This document shows, one piece after another, positions 47,001 to 56,541 of a DNA stretch of 64,000 bases. The translations under genes were made by a program, and so were the position numbers. The notes beneath the pieces are model-generated. The model made no database searches, had not been told where the DNA came from, and was given only the letters and a program-made list of their open reading frames with translations. How positions within the stretch are numbered: the stretch's first letter is position 1; the number at the start of each line of letters is the position of its first letter. Where the stretch lies: contig NW_019773637.1 in NCBI RefSeq assembly GCF_001039355.2, forward strand, positions 347,988-411,987, written 5' to 3'. The DNA comes from Lingula anatina. Its lineage: Eukaryota > Brachiopoda > Lingulata > Lingulida > Lingulidae.

Positions 47001-47240
47001 ATTGTTGTAATCAAAGAGACACGATGAGTCCATCGTTTTCAGGGCGACTTCTACACTGTTGACTGGCATTCCTAATGTTGCAGTCACCTGGTCGTACCAT
47101 TGCCTCGTTAGGTTGAGGTGACAAGTGGAGAGGACTTGAATTTTTCCCACTCGCCGCGAAATAGGATTTTCACCAAACAAATTGTTAATTTGAAACATTG
47201 ATAGTTGCATAATGCAAATGGGAATAATGTAAAACACCAT
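44081..47240 (-). CDS. Orphan class A (rhodopsin-like) GPCR with large extracellular domain, 2 exons
   Basis: Exon 1 is 47240-45789 (484 residues) and exon 2 is 44620-44081; the donor is GCG|GTAAGT, the acceptor tttttgcag, phase 0, total 663 residues. A hydrophobic N-terminus (possible signal peptide) precedes about 340 extracellular residues with many Cys and at least seven N-glycosylation sites (NLT, NCT, NIS, NFT, NST, NNT). TM1 starts near residue 359. TM3 carries the conserved Cys (LAVCN) and ends in DRF in place of DRY, followed by LFVCFPFKT. TM4-TM7 are in exon 2, with the ECL2 Cys in DAPCVV. TM7 has FNLLIF where NPxxY is usual. There is no GPS-like site before TM1, so it is not an adhesion receptor. 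Ligand unknown. The last codons and stop lie in a MITE end. Confidence 0.85.
44808..45482. mobile_element. Long-armed foldback element inside the GPCR intron
   Basis: Arms of about 150 bp match in reverse: ATAGAGGGTACC, GTGCCGGAAGTG, GTAAGACGTGAA, TGAGTGGTCATTTTT, GGAGGTGAACGGGA and TTGTTGGAA in order, against a mirrored series at 45,330-45,482. The AT-rich middle has no coding frame. It occupies 675 bp of the 1.17-kb intron. Confidence 0.85.
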
Positions 47241-47301
47241 GGCTTTCGATGTAACAGTAGTTCTTAATGCGCTAAATAAAAGAAATGTGCGAAGCGTGCC
47301 T

Positions 47302-47309
47302 TATTTATA
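47302..47309 (-). promoter_or_regulatory. TATA box of the GPCR gene
   Basis: TATAAATA on the minus strand, 62-69 nt upstream of the receptor ATG. This spacing predicts a start site near 47275 and a 5' UTR of about 35 nt. It also supports the chosen ATG. Confidence 0.6.
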
Positions 47310-47908
47310 CGGCATGCCCTGTATTAATGTAAGGATGCCTGTCATTGGTAAATACTATCAGCCTCTAATAAGCTTCAAGACAGCAAAATTCATATGCATG
47401 ATGATAAACGTGAACATTCCTTGTGTAATCCCATGTGCAAGTTAATCTATTGAAAAATAATAATAATAATAATAACAATAATAATGATGATGTAAGTCTT
47501 GAAAACGCGCTAGCGGCGCTACACATACATCTTAGCTCTGCTTACAATAACTATTGCATATTAAATTTAAAATTAGTACAAAGTTAAGTCTGAAAATGAT
47601 AAAAAGTAATTAAAAGGTAAGAGATACATAAATTAGCCATATTATTCTTTGAGTAAAAAGGTTTTCTAAATTCTTCCGTTAATTTGTCGTTATTTAAGAA
47701 GACCAAAGTTAAGACCTAAGACACAAATATAATGGCACTGAAATGACAAAACTAAATGGCTCATCCACAGAAGCACGGAGTTGACTGTGGAAACAACACT
47801 CGATGCTTGCTTTTGTGGTCCATGCGCTAGACCTTCAAATTCTCTCCATCTTGTGCAGGCAGCTCTAGACAAGTGCTCTCCTCACGTTGATATCATGTGC
47901 TGTTACAG

Positions 47909-48340
47909 GCCTACCCAACTACTAGACTCGGCACAAAAGGATCCTGAATTAACCGGTATATCGGACCACACTACCCGTTTTCAAGGTGTGTGTCAGATCG
48001 CATTTCGGGGTATCACACCCCTGAACAAATTTACTTAAGAGTACTCTATTTTATTGTCTCTATGGGGGTATATGGGGACTTTACGACATTCGGTTTGAAT
48101 GCTTTAACCAATTTTTTTTTTTTTTTTTTTTTGCACTGTATCAGATTAATGTGGCAGTCTAAGGTTGTTCTAGGTGGCTTTCAAATGTATGCACCCGGTT
48201 TTAAAATCATATAGCGATTTTACGACAATCGTTTACCCACCAATCAAAGTGACAGCCGAGCATGGGCTCATCCTGTCGGTGTTCTGACTGATACTCCGAA
48301 ATGCGATCTGACACACACCTTGAAAACGGGTAGTGTGGTC

Positions 48341-48417
<77 letters not shown>

Positions 48418-48420
48418 CCG
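47909..48420. mobile_element. Foldback transposon family C, right end replaced by an (AT)n array
   Basis: The left end GCCTACCCAACTACTAGACT and both CCCGTTTTCAAGGTGTG arms are present, but in the right arm the sequence GGTCCGATATA runs straight into about 70 nt of AT repeat and then TTAACCG, the point at which the terminal repeat should continue. Confidence 0.75.
48340..48413. repeat. (AT)n microsatellite inside a foldback transposon end
   Basis: About 70 nt of AT repeat starting at the CGATATA of the family C right arm. Confidence 0.95.
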
Positions 48421-48988
48421 CCTTATATATGTCAATGTCAGTAATTCGTATTTAAGAATTAAAATCTCAGAGCGCTGGTTCAACTGAAGCATTAATAAAC
48501 AGCTAAGTCACAATGTTTCTCCAATGCAATAAAGCACGCGTAAATCGTCCGTTACTTTAGTATTATATAAATACTCAAAATTTGATGACAATTCAAATGA
48601 AGAAGAGAAATGAAAACAAAAGGAGCCAAGAGTAAGAAAATTAACAATTGAGGTTTAAAGATTTAGATCTTGTTTGCAAGTATTGATATAAAATGAAAAC
48701 ATAGCCAACGAAGGACAGACATGACAAAGTAACTGTAATTCCGTATGTGTTGATTAACATATAAGTGCACACACCAAAAAATATAAGAAAGTTTATTCTA
48801 AATATGCAGGGAAATGCGTTTATAAATGCAGTAGGAATGCACAATAATTAAAACCCTTCACAGATGTGCGTGAATGCGTGCGTGCGTGCGTGTGATTTCA
48901 ATTAGCAAATGTTGTTAATGGTATAAAGACTCAAAGGGTAGTGTTCATCAACTTTTTCTTATTTTGTTTTATCTGTTGTAGGTTTCAG

Positions 48989-49065
48989 GCACACGTGTTC
49001 AAGACAGTCTTGCCACCCCAGGCAACCGCCGGCAAGCTGACATCGTATTCATCAAAAGCGAAGAA
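48989..49065 (+). other. Exon-like block, copy 1, unknown product
   Basis: A segment after TTTCAG at 48983-48988 is homologous to the blocks at 49396-49469 and 61137-61050. One frame reads AHVFKTVLPPQATAGKLTSY, another ends ADIVFIKSEENKK. No partner second exon is visible nearby. It is either a pseudo-exon or a fragment copied in tandem with copy 2, about 410 bp away. Confidence 0.4.
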
Positions 49066-49395
49066 AACAAAAAAGTGTGTTTTGAGCCATTTAATCCAAG
49101 TTTTCACTTCAACAAAGTGTTTTTACGTTCCAATTAAGGCGTTTCAAAAACCATGAATGATATTTAAGTTTTAGTCTTTTCCAGAAAAACGAGCAGTTAA
49201 ATCTCAGGATGATTGAGGCTACAATAGGTATAGGTATATAAATGGCCTCACATGGGTTGCACAAATACCCTTTAAATGAAATGTAAACTTGATGTGTTTG
49301 AATGTATTGTTTTTCAATAAGCAAATGGTACGGAGGCACAAAAGGGAATGTTAACCATATTTTTCTCATACTGTTTTATCTGTTGTATGTATCAG

Positions 49396-49745
49396 ACGCA
49401 TGTGTTCAGGGCAGCTCTGCCACACCAGGCGATGGCCAGCAAACTCACGTCGTTGTCTTCAAAAGCGAGGTAAACAAAATGTTTGTTTTGAGCTATGTAA
49501 TATAGGCTTTCACTTTTTAACACTCCACTTAATGCATGTAATTTGATAGCATGGTTGCTTTTTGAGTTGAAGACTATCTAGCAAAATGATCAACTGTACT
49601 GGAACTCTGGTATTTGTTTTATTTAATTTTCAGGACTCCAGTTGTAGAAAAGGAATGGATGCATTATTTGTTACGAGAATTAAGAGAATGCGACGTCAGT
49701 TTAAACGATAATAAACAAATTAATCGTCTGTCTTTTTTTAGTTGA
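49396..49745 (+). other. Two-exon block, copy 2, unknown product
   Basis: Exon A (49396-49469) is flanked by TATCAG and GAG|GTAAAC, exon B (49634 to a stop at 49745) by AATTTTCAG. Joined in phase they read ...KLTSLSSKAR|TPVVEKEWMHYLLRELRECD. Another frame of exon A reads QQTHVVVFKSE, which with VVEKEW would look like BRCT strands, but those two frames do not join. No upstream exon was found, so gene status is unproven. Confidence 0.4.
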
Positions 49746-50747
49746 CGTATAGGCTAAATAACTGAAATGAGGTTACCTACCGATTAATCTTTATAAGTTC
49801 AGGTTCACCAAAAATATTAATATCATGACAAGTAATAAATTTAGCAATCATTCCATTTTTATATGCCTCAAACTGCCTGTGTTCAGCAGTGCAGTAGCAT
49901 TCCTTTTGTATGATTTTTCTCAAAGATACGTCTGTGGAGCTGTGCAAAAGCATTTCTCTTCTCTGATATTCCTCAAAACCACTTCTATGGTGCACTGTTG
50001 AAGTATTCCATTTTAACATGTAACACGGGTGATGCTAATCCAAATGCGTACCAATGCAGCGGTACCTAATTTGAACTTTATATTCCCATTCACTGGAAAC
50101 ATTATCGAATTTTTAAAAACAATTTATGAATTTTCTTCACAGAAGTAAGTCAAAATGTAACCCAGCAAAACATTCTTTTAAATATTTTAGCATGTAATAA
50201 ATTCTTAATTTGGCAGATACCTTTACCTTTACCAAACGATAGCGGTCAATGATGAATTGTGTTGTATAAATAGAATATTTTCAAAGAAGAGCTAATGCAA
50301 TTAAGCGCAGAAAATAACCCTAACGATTTATACCGAAGAACTACATCTTTATTTTATTATTATTATTATTATTATTATTTTAATTTAATTTAATTCTATT
50401 TTATTGTTTTTTATTATTATTATTTTTATGTGTGTGTGTGTGTGTGTGTGTGTGAACAGGACTACAGTTTTTCCAATTAAGGTTTAGGAACTTTTGCTCT
50501 AGGATGTGTCATATTTTATACTATCTCCAAGTCAAAGAATATTATAGAAATTTAATTTTAGTGCTCTGAGATACACAAGCTATTAAGTGCGCGGTAAAAA
50601 AAATTATTATCATTATTATTATTGTTGTTGTTGTTGTTGTTTATCGTTGCTACTAAAAGAACCCCTTACACTTGTGACACCTCCCCCTTATACCATTAAA
50701 TTGTTTTCGAATAAATCTATTTAACACAAGTCGTGGAGGTGCATGCT

Positions 50748-50753
50748 TTTATT
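50748..50753 (-). terminator. Polyadenylation signal of the left-arm lectin gene
   Basis: AATAAA on the minus strand about 100 nt after the stop codon, in the context CTAATAAAAGCATGCA. The same context recurs at the other two lectin copies. Confidence 0.65.
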
Positions 50754-50852
50754 AGGTATATATCAAAAGTCGAAACAATGAAGTTGGCCATATGACTGTT
50801 TAACGCTGTGTCACTGTTTTCAATTTAAGCATGCGTGTGTATTCCAAAAGGT

Positions 50853-51120
50853 TTAGAGGCATGCCATCCAGGAGACGGTGATAGAGTACATATGGGTGCT
50901 GCTCCAGCTTTTCATGTTCACATTGACGCCGTGAGGGCTGATGTCGGAGGCGTATGTAGCCACGGTACTATTTTCGCCATTCCTGAAAGTGATAAGAATA
51001 AAAATAGCAATAAAAAAGACTACATACTACATGTATATGCATCCAAAGCACAATTCCATCTTTACTCAACAGAAAGAAAGAAAAAACACTTTCTGATAAC
51101 AAAGATTTCCTTTTTTGCTA

Positions 51121-51184
<64 letters not shown>

Positions 51185-53415
51185 TCAAGCTGCATACAAT
51201 GTGTTTTGACTTCGTAAAAAAACTTAAGGCTTTGCAAAGGCGACGCTCTAAAAGGGGTAGGCCTTCTTCTTCAAAAAAAAATCTGCCTTAGAGAATAGAA
51301 GCACATCTTAGACCAATTCCTCTAACACCAGTGTTAAGTAAAGTTCTGAAATAAATTAGTGCAAACTGGGTAACAGATCGCCTGAAAGTTGAGAAGGCCC
51401 AGTTTGGTTGGACAGGTGGAAATCTACCAAAGAATAATTCCACCCAAATAACAACACCCATACTAAAATCCACAGGCACCCAATATCTAAAGGAAGAAAT
51501 AACAAAAAAAATACAGTTAAATTTTTGGGAAGAATTGCAGAAAGGAGAAAAAAAGAAACTCAGAACATATGGAAAAAGTAAAAAAACTTGTGAGGCTGAA
51601 CCTTATCTAAAACTCAATGTTCCTTTAGCTAAAAAAATTCGTGGCAAAAATGAGGATCAGTGATCATGAATTAGAAATTGAACAAGGGCGATATACAAAA
51701 GCAAAGACAAAAGGATATGTCTCGATACGGCTCAATAGAAGGTGAAGCGCACTTTTTTCTAGAATGCAGTGAACACAGAGCCGAACGGGAAATACCGTTC
51801 GCCCCATACCAGAAGTGAATTTGGCCCTGCGATCGATCCACAGTTAGTACGATAGGGTCTGGGAATGGTTCCTATGGCTCTTTTCTTTCCAAACTAAATG
51901 ACGCAGTCTCAGTTAATATCTCAGAAAAGAAATTATATTGATCCATAGAAGCAAGTTTTTTATGCGCGGGATATTCTACACAGAATCAAACAATGGTGAT
52001 ATCGTCACAGTAAAAGGGTCAATGTTGTGTCTTACCAAATATCAAATTTCGATATTGTCACCATAACGTTTGGAGTCCTTATGAACGGTTCATCAAAACG
52101 CACATACTTCACTTGGCTCTGACACCTTTGAGTACTATCTTTGTTACAGACGTCGCTGGACACTACTCCCGATACACCTGTAACATGAAACACACATATT
52201 TATGTACCTTCCATATTTTAAACGTTCTGAGACTGTATGAACATATTTCTATAAGTGTTGTTATATCAGAATAAAATTATGCCATGACTAAGAAGTTTGT
52301 TTTATCATTCAGATACTAAACTCGGTAAATTGAAACTGGTTCTTGTACGTGTCTACTCCCTTCAAATACATCCTTAATTGTCTTAATCTATCTAGTAAAG
52401 ATTTATATTAAACGAAGTAATTGTCTTGTTTATTTTTTTTCAGTCTAATATAAAACAGTTCCCGTTCTGGTTATCAGCGAAAAATGCTAGGAATTTATCA
52501 ATCGTTTTCAAAATCATCCGACACAAAAACGTTTTCTTAGATTCGGTTTCCATACATACAGTAGATCAATCTAACAGGATAGATCTGTCTCCCAGGGGTT
52601 TCTCGCTAAATTGCTTTCAGCTTATGTGGCTTAGATGTCTGGTACGCCTACTGAAGCTGCTAAACGATAATTAATTACCCCTTACCAGCTTCAGTAGGCG
52701 TGACATACATCTAACCCGCTTAAATTGATTGCAATTTAACAAGATTCCCCTTTGAGATAGATCGATCCACAGTTATTACGATAGGATCTGGGAATGGTCC
52801 CTTATTTCTTCATGTTTGACGACGTGTTCAAAATGTGATCTGTTTTGGTTGAATATTATAAATAATGCTTGATATAATATTAAGAAATTCTGAGGGTGAA
52901 TGACAGCACGATGTACAGACAATATTTGTTGTTTGAAAATTCCAGTGATGTTTGGGTATTTGACGTCTGGGTATACCGTGTAGAATTACGTTGAAATTCA
53001 TAAAAAGGCTAAAATTGTCACTTGAATTCCACGAATAACAAAGCATAATATCACCCTTCGTTACACCCTTTGGACATAAAATGCCCGTCCCTCCTCATTT
53101 GAATCTCAAGTAGCCACTGAGTGCATATTATACAGGTAAATTTAATTACTAGTACTACATATGAAAATATATATAGTTTTTATTCACACTTGTCTCACCC
53201 GCAGTCAGGTTGTACTTTAACGTAAATGTGACTGTCGCATTTTCATGGTTGATTTTAACCACAGTATTATCCAATAAAAACAGATGGGATTAAAAAACAG
53301 TCGAGAACGATACCGACTTCTAACAGATTTTAAAACTGTACTTACACCCGGCATCAATTAAATCTGGAAGTAGCAGAACAGCCAAAAAGCAACCAAGGAG
53401 AACTCTGGGGGTCAT
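50853..53415 (-). CDS. Secreted H-type lectin, left-arm copy, 3 exons
   Basis: Exons are 53415-53346, 52177-52036 and 50982-50853 (70, 142 and 130 nt; phases 1 and 2), giving 113 residues. A signal peptide (MTPRVLLGCFLAVLLLPD) covers about residues 1-22. The rest is one H-type lectin domain: VRFDEPFIRTPNV, VTISKFDIW, SWSSTHMYSITVSW, with the order and spacing of Helix pomatia agglutinin. The family binds GalNAc and acts in egg-fluid or innate recognition. Residue 77, where the right-arm copy has Arg (aligned with the GalNAc-contacting Arg63 of Helix agglutinin), is Thr here, which also creates an N-S-T glycosylation sequon. A TATA box lies upstream and AATAAA downstream. Intron 2 holds a 60-T run and a reverse-transcriptase relic. 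Confidence 0.9.
51124..51183 (+). repeat. 60-nt poly-T tract
   Basis: An uninterrupted T run just upstream of the reverse-transcriptase relic, in intron 2 of the left-arm lectin (poly-A on the lectin sense strand). The right arm has no comparable run, so it expanded or was inserted after duplication, or reflects sequencing slippage. Confidence 0.8.
51240..51820 (+). mobile_element. Non-LTR retrotransposon relic (reverse-transcriptase fragments), left arm
   Basis: A frame near 51303 reads LRPIPLTPVLSKVLK followed by a stop, the conserved RT segment usually written LRPISLTPVLSKVLE, and continues QFGWTGG. Further on, 51650-51800 reads RISDHELEIEQGRYTK and then, after a frameshift, EGEAHFFLECSEHR, the pattern found at the C-terminus of such elements. 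Stops and frameshifts show it is dead. It lies in intron 2 of the left-arm lectin, in opposite orientation. Confidence 0.65.
51826..51880. repeat. MITE family A, small remnant
   Basis: Only the end GCGATCGATCCACAGTTAG to GGGAATGGTTCC remains. It is the mirror partner of the full copy at 57680-57921. Confidence 0.55.
52544..52803. mobile_element. MITE family A, near-complete copy in left lectin intron 1
   Basis: A foldback element with GATC-rich ends (TAGATCAATCTA and TAGATCGATCCA) and a central hairpin, GGTACGCCTACTGAAGCTGC against AGCTTCAGTAGGCGTGACA. Its mirror partner is at 56822-56978. Confidence 0.75.
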
Positions 53416-53471
53416 CTTCTTGTCCTCAGTCTGAACAGGCGAGTGACTGAACGAACTGTGGCGCCCATGTC

Positions 53472-53479
53472 CTTTTATA
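53472..53479 (-). promoter_or_regulatory. TATA box of the left-arm lectin gene
   Basis: TATAAAAG on the minus strand, 57-64 nt upstream of the ATG. The sequence from here to the ATG, including the initiator-like TTCAGTC, is nearly identical to that of the right-arm gene, so the promoter was duplicated with the gene. Confidence 0.7.
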
Positions 53480-54359
53480 GTTGCGCAGTCTTATATTTAC
53501 AAATGTCCTGGCAGTTTATCAAGTTTCATGTAGTTTCCATCATGCGGGGAGGTCCAATCAAGTCCCAACGAATAACGCCGTGTTTTGATTGACATTTGCC
53601 TCGTCCTCTTCTAAACAAAGGTGTACAGCCATATTCTGCAATGCCCTGGCAGAGTAACAAGTTCACATATATAACAGACAGGTTCAGACACACGAGGAGG
53701 CAAAATCAAGTTCCTTTGAACAACACGCAATTTTGATTTACATATCTTCCTTGACTTGATAGAAGTCATACGTTTTTTTTCACTATGTGTATCAGAGTGA
53801 AAGTATATTCTCCTCTGAAAAGCTTACATATAAACATTATTTTTTTACAAGATCAATCTTATGGAGTATGGCTTCACTTTATATCAGGTGCAATGGGGTA
53901 ATTTGGCGAAAGAACGGTGGAAAATGCTGAAATAAAACTAACTTGTGAAAGGGGAGATGTATTTAACATGTTGAGTAATAAAGTACGTACATGAAAAACA
54001 GGATAAAGGTCTTATTTGACTAAAATATTGGCCCATTGACGGACTATTTGTATCTTGCCGTTAGTTCATATTTTTTTGTTTTGTATATATTATTGTATCA
54101 AAAACAAAACAGGTATTCCTTACACAATATAAATATAATTGGTACTCCGATCAAAACATAAGTATTGTCTTCTGTTTACCATCTGTATTTGTTAAATATT
54201 ACAGAAAGTTAAAAAAAAAGAAAATTGAGAGAAAATTTCAATGTTTGTAAGTGTTGATTGAACATGAACGTTGTCTGTGGTATTTATTTCATTTTTTATG
54301 CTTTTATCGCCCCCTCTCCCATATCAAAACTCGCCAGTTACTTTTCTGAATGCTTGAGG

Positions 54360-55870
54360 CTCCCTTTAACGAGGGAAGGGAACATATTCTAGGGATATCT
54401 ATTCCTGTTAGTGCATCATTTGGGAATCAAAAGTTGGAGGCAAGTGACACCAAGGTACAGTTGCTGCACCGGTCCGTTTAATACGGAAAAGCGTCTCCCC
54501 CACTGCTACATTGAGCCTGTTTTGACCTTGTCCTTCACATTTTGATAGCAGGAAGTAAAAGCAAATCATGATTCTTTGGTTTTCCTATGTAAACAATTAA
54601 GGGTATTTAAAATTTCTTGCACGAATCAACAGAAGACATAAACGTCGGGGTTTTACATTGTAATGATAAACAGTTTGATTTAGTTACGTTCACCGGTGTG
54701 GTTATAAAGAAAGGCTTTGCTGTCATCTAGATTTTATCAAATATGAGCACTCACAACAAAGTCAAAATTCGTGAACTTCAGCTTCATGACTCTCCATATA
54801 AAATTATTATTTTCATTTAAAAGAAGTTTAAGTATTAGCAATGCATCATTCCTTTCATTATCACACTGGGTATTTTCAACCATTAAAATATCTTGATTTA
54901 AAACGGGTTGCAGGATTATATTTTACTCCAGGAATATGATTATCTACCACTAGTAAGCAACTAAACGTCTCATGTCTTGTTTTAAATGAAAATAATTATA
55001 TTATATGGAGAGTCATGACGTTATTAAAGCTTAAGCTCACGAAGAACACTAAAGAAACCAAAATTACCTCATTTTTTAAACTCTGTAACATTTGTTAAAT
55101 CAGTTCAAATTGTGACTTTTTTATGAATGCTCATATTTAAGGATAGCATGAGAAAAATACAATCACCATGAAATCTAGTTGACAACAAAGCCGTCCTTTA
55201 TTACCACACTGGTGAACCTAAGTAAATCAAAAAGTTTATCATTGCAGTGCAAATATCCAGATGTTTAGGTCTTTTGTTGATACGTGCCAAAAAATTTTTA
55301 ATACCCTTAAAGGGATAATAACTCTTCGTATGAGACCTATATTTCACAATAAAAACCTTGTGAATAACTCATAGAAATATAATATATTCTGTTTTACCAC
55401 AAAAACAGCAGTTATAGCTTTTATTCTGATATTTGAACTTGTCTTTAGACCACGTGACCTCCATTGATGTCTATACTCTGTTAAAATCTCTTAAGAGATT
55501 TTAACAGAAAACCAAACTTTCTAGAAAAAAACCAGGGACTAACTTTGAATGTAAAAATGGATTCATTAACCATTGGTAAGCATGGGTAAATTGTTGTTTA
55601 CTCCAGGAAAATTCATTTTTTGGCCGAAACGAAGAGTTATTATTGCTTTAATTGTTTACATAGGAGAGCCAAAATCATGATTTGCGTTTACTTTCTGCTA
55701 CATTGTGCCAAAATGTTAAGGTCAAGGTCAAAACAGGCACAATGTAGGAGTGGGAGAGACGCTTTTCCGTATTAAAATGACCGGTGCAGCAACTGTACCT
55801 TGGTGTCACCTGCCTCCAACTTTTGATTCCCAAATGATGCACTAACCTGAAAAGATGTCTCCAGAATTTG
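54360..55870. repeat. Inner palindromic core of the inverted duplication
   Basis: The block GCATCATTTGGGAATCAAAA... at about 54,412-54,600 reads in reverse complement at about 55,650-55,850, and CATGACTCTCCATATAA near 54,786 recurs reversed near 55,000. No coding frame is evident. A segment at about 55,340-55,500 resembles intronic sequence at about 39,230-39,390 (AAAACAGCAGTTAT and AGACCACGTG in the same order), so an older dispersed repeat is included. Confidence 0.7.
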
Positions 55871-56478
55871 CCCCTTTCCCTCGCTAATCAAAGGGAGAGA
55901 AAAAGCGATCTGGGGTACAGAAAAGTACTGGGCATTGTTCCTATTGAATTCAAATGTCTGATTGCCCCCTTTTTGGAGTATTCTGATTCACCGTTTTGGA
56001 GTATTATCTATATATATGAATGTCTGTCAAACTTAATGCAAGCCTTTAGCATTTTGAAAAGTAACTGACACGTTTTTATGTGGGAGAAGGGGTGCTCAAA
56101 AAATAAAAAAAAATTTCATCACTGAAAATGTTTATGTTAAGTATTCCGGAGAGTAACTGATAAGTTTCATTGTGAGAGAGTATTTAAAAAAAGCACAAAA
56201 AATCTCGAAAAACGTATTGATGACACATATTTTCTCTCTGTTACATCAATTAAAATTGACATTTTAATTTGAAACTTTCCATGTTTGTAAACAGAAGTAT
56301 ATGTAAAACGAGATCACGATAAACCAGCCTGTCTAGATCCGGGTATTATGAAACGAAAACTTAATATGGTGTTGTTTATATGTATTCTTTGGGACTTGAT
56401 TGGGCCTCCCCGCATGACTGAAACTGCACGAAACTTGATAAACTGCCAGGACATGTGTGAACAACAGATTGTGCAACT

Positions 56479-56486
56479 ATAAAAGA
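56479..56486 (+). promoter_or_regulatory. TATA box of the right-arm lectin gene
   Basis: TATAAAAG 56-63 nt before the ATG, followed at about 30 nt by an initiator-like TTCAGTC near 56508. It mirrors the promoter at 53472-53479. Confidence 0.7.
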
Positions 56487-56541
56487 CCCTGGGCACCACA
56501 GTTCGTTCAGTCACTCGCCTGTTCAGACTGAGGACAAGAAG

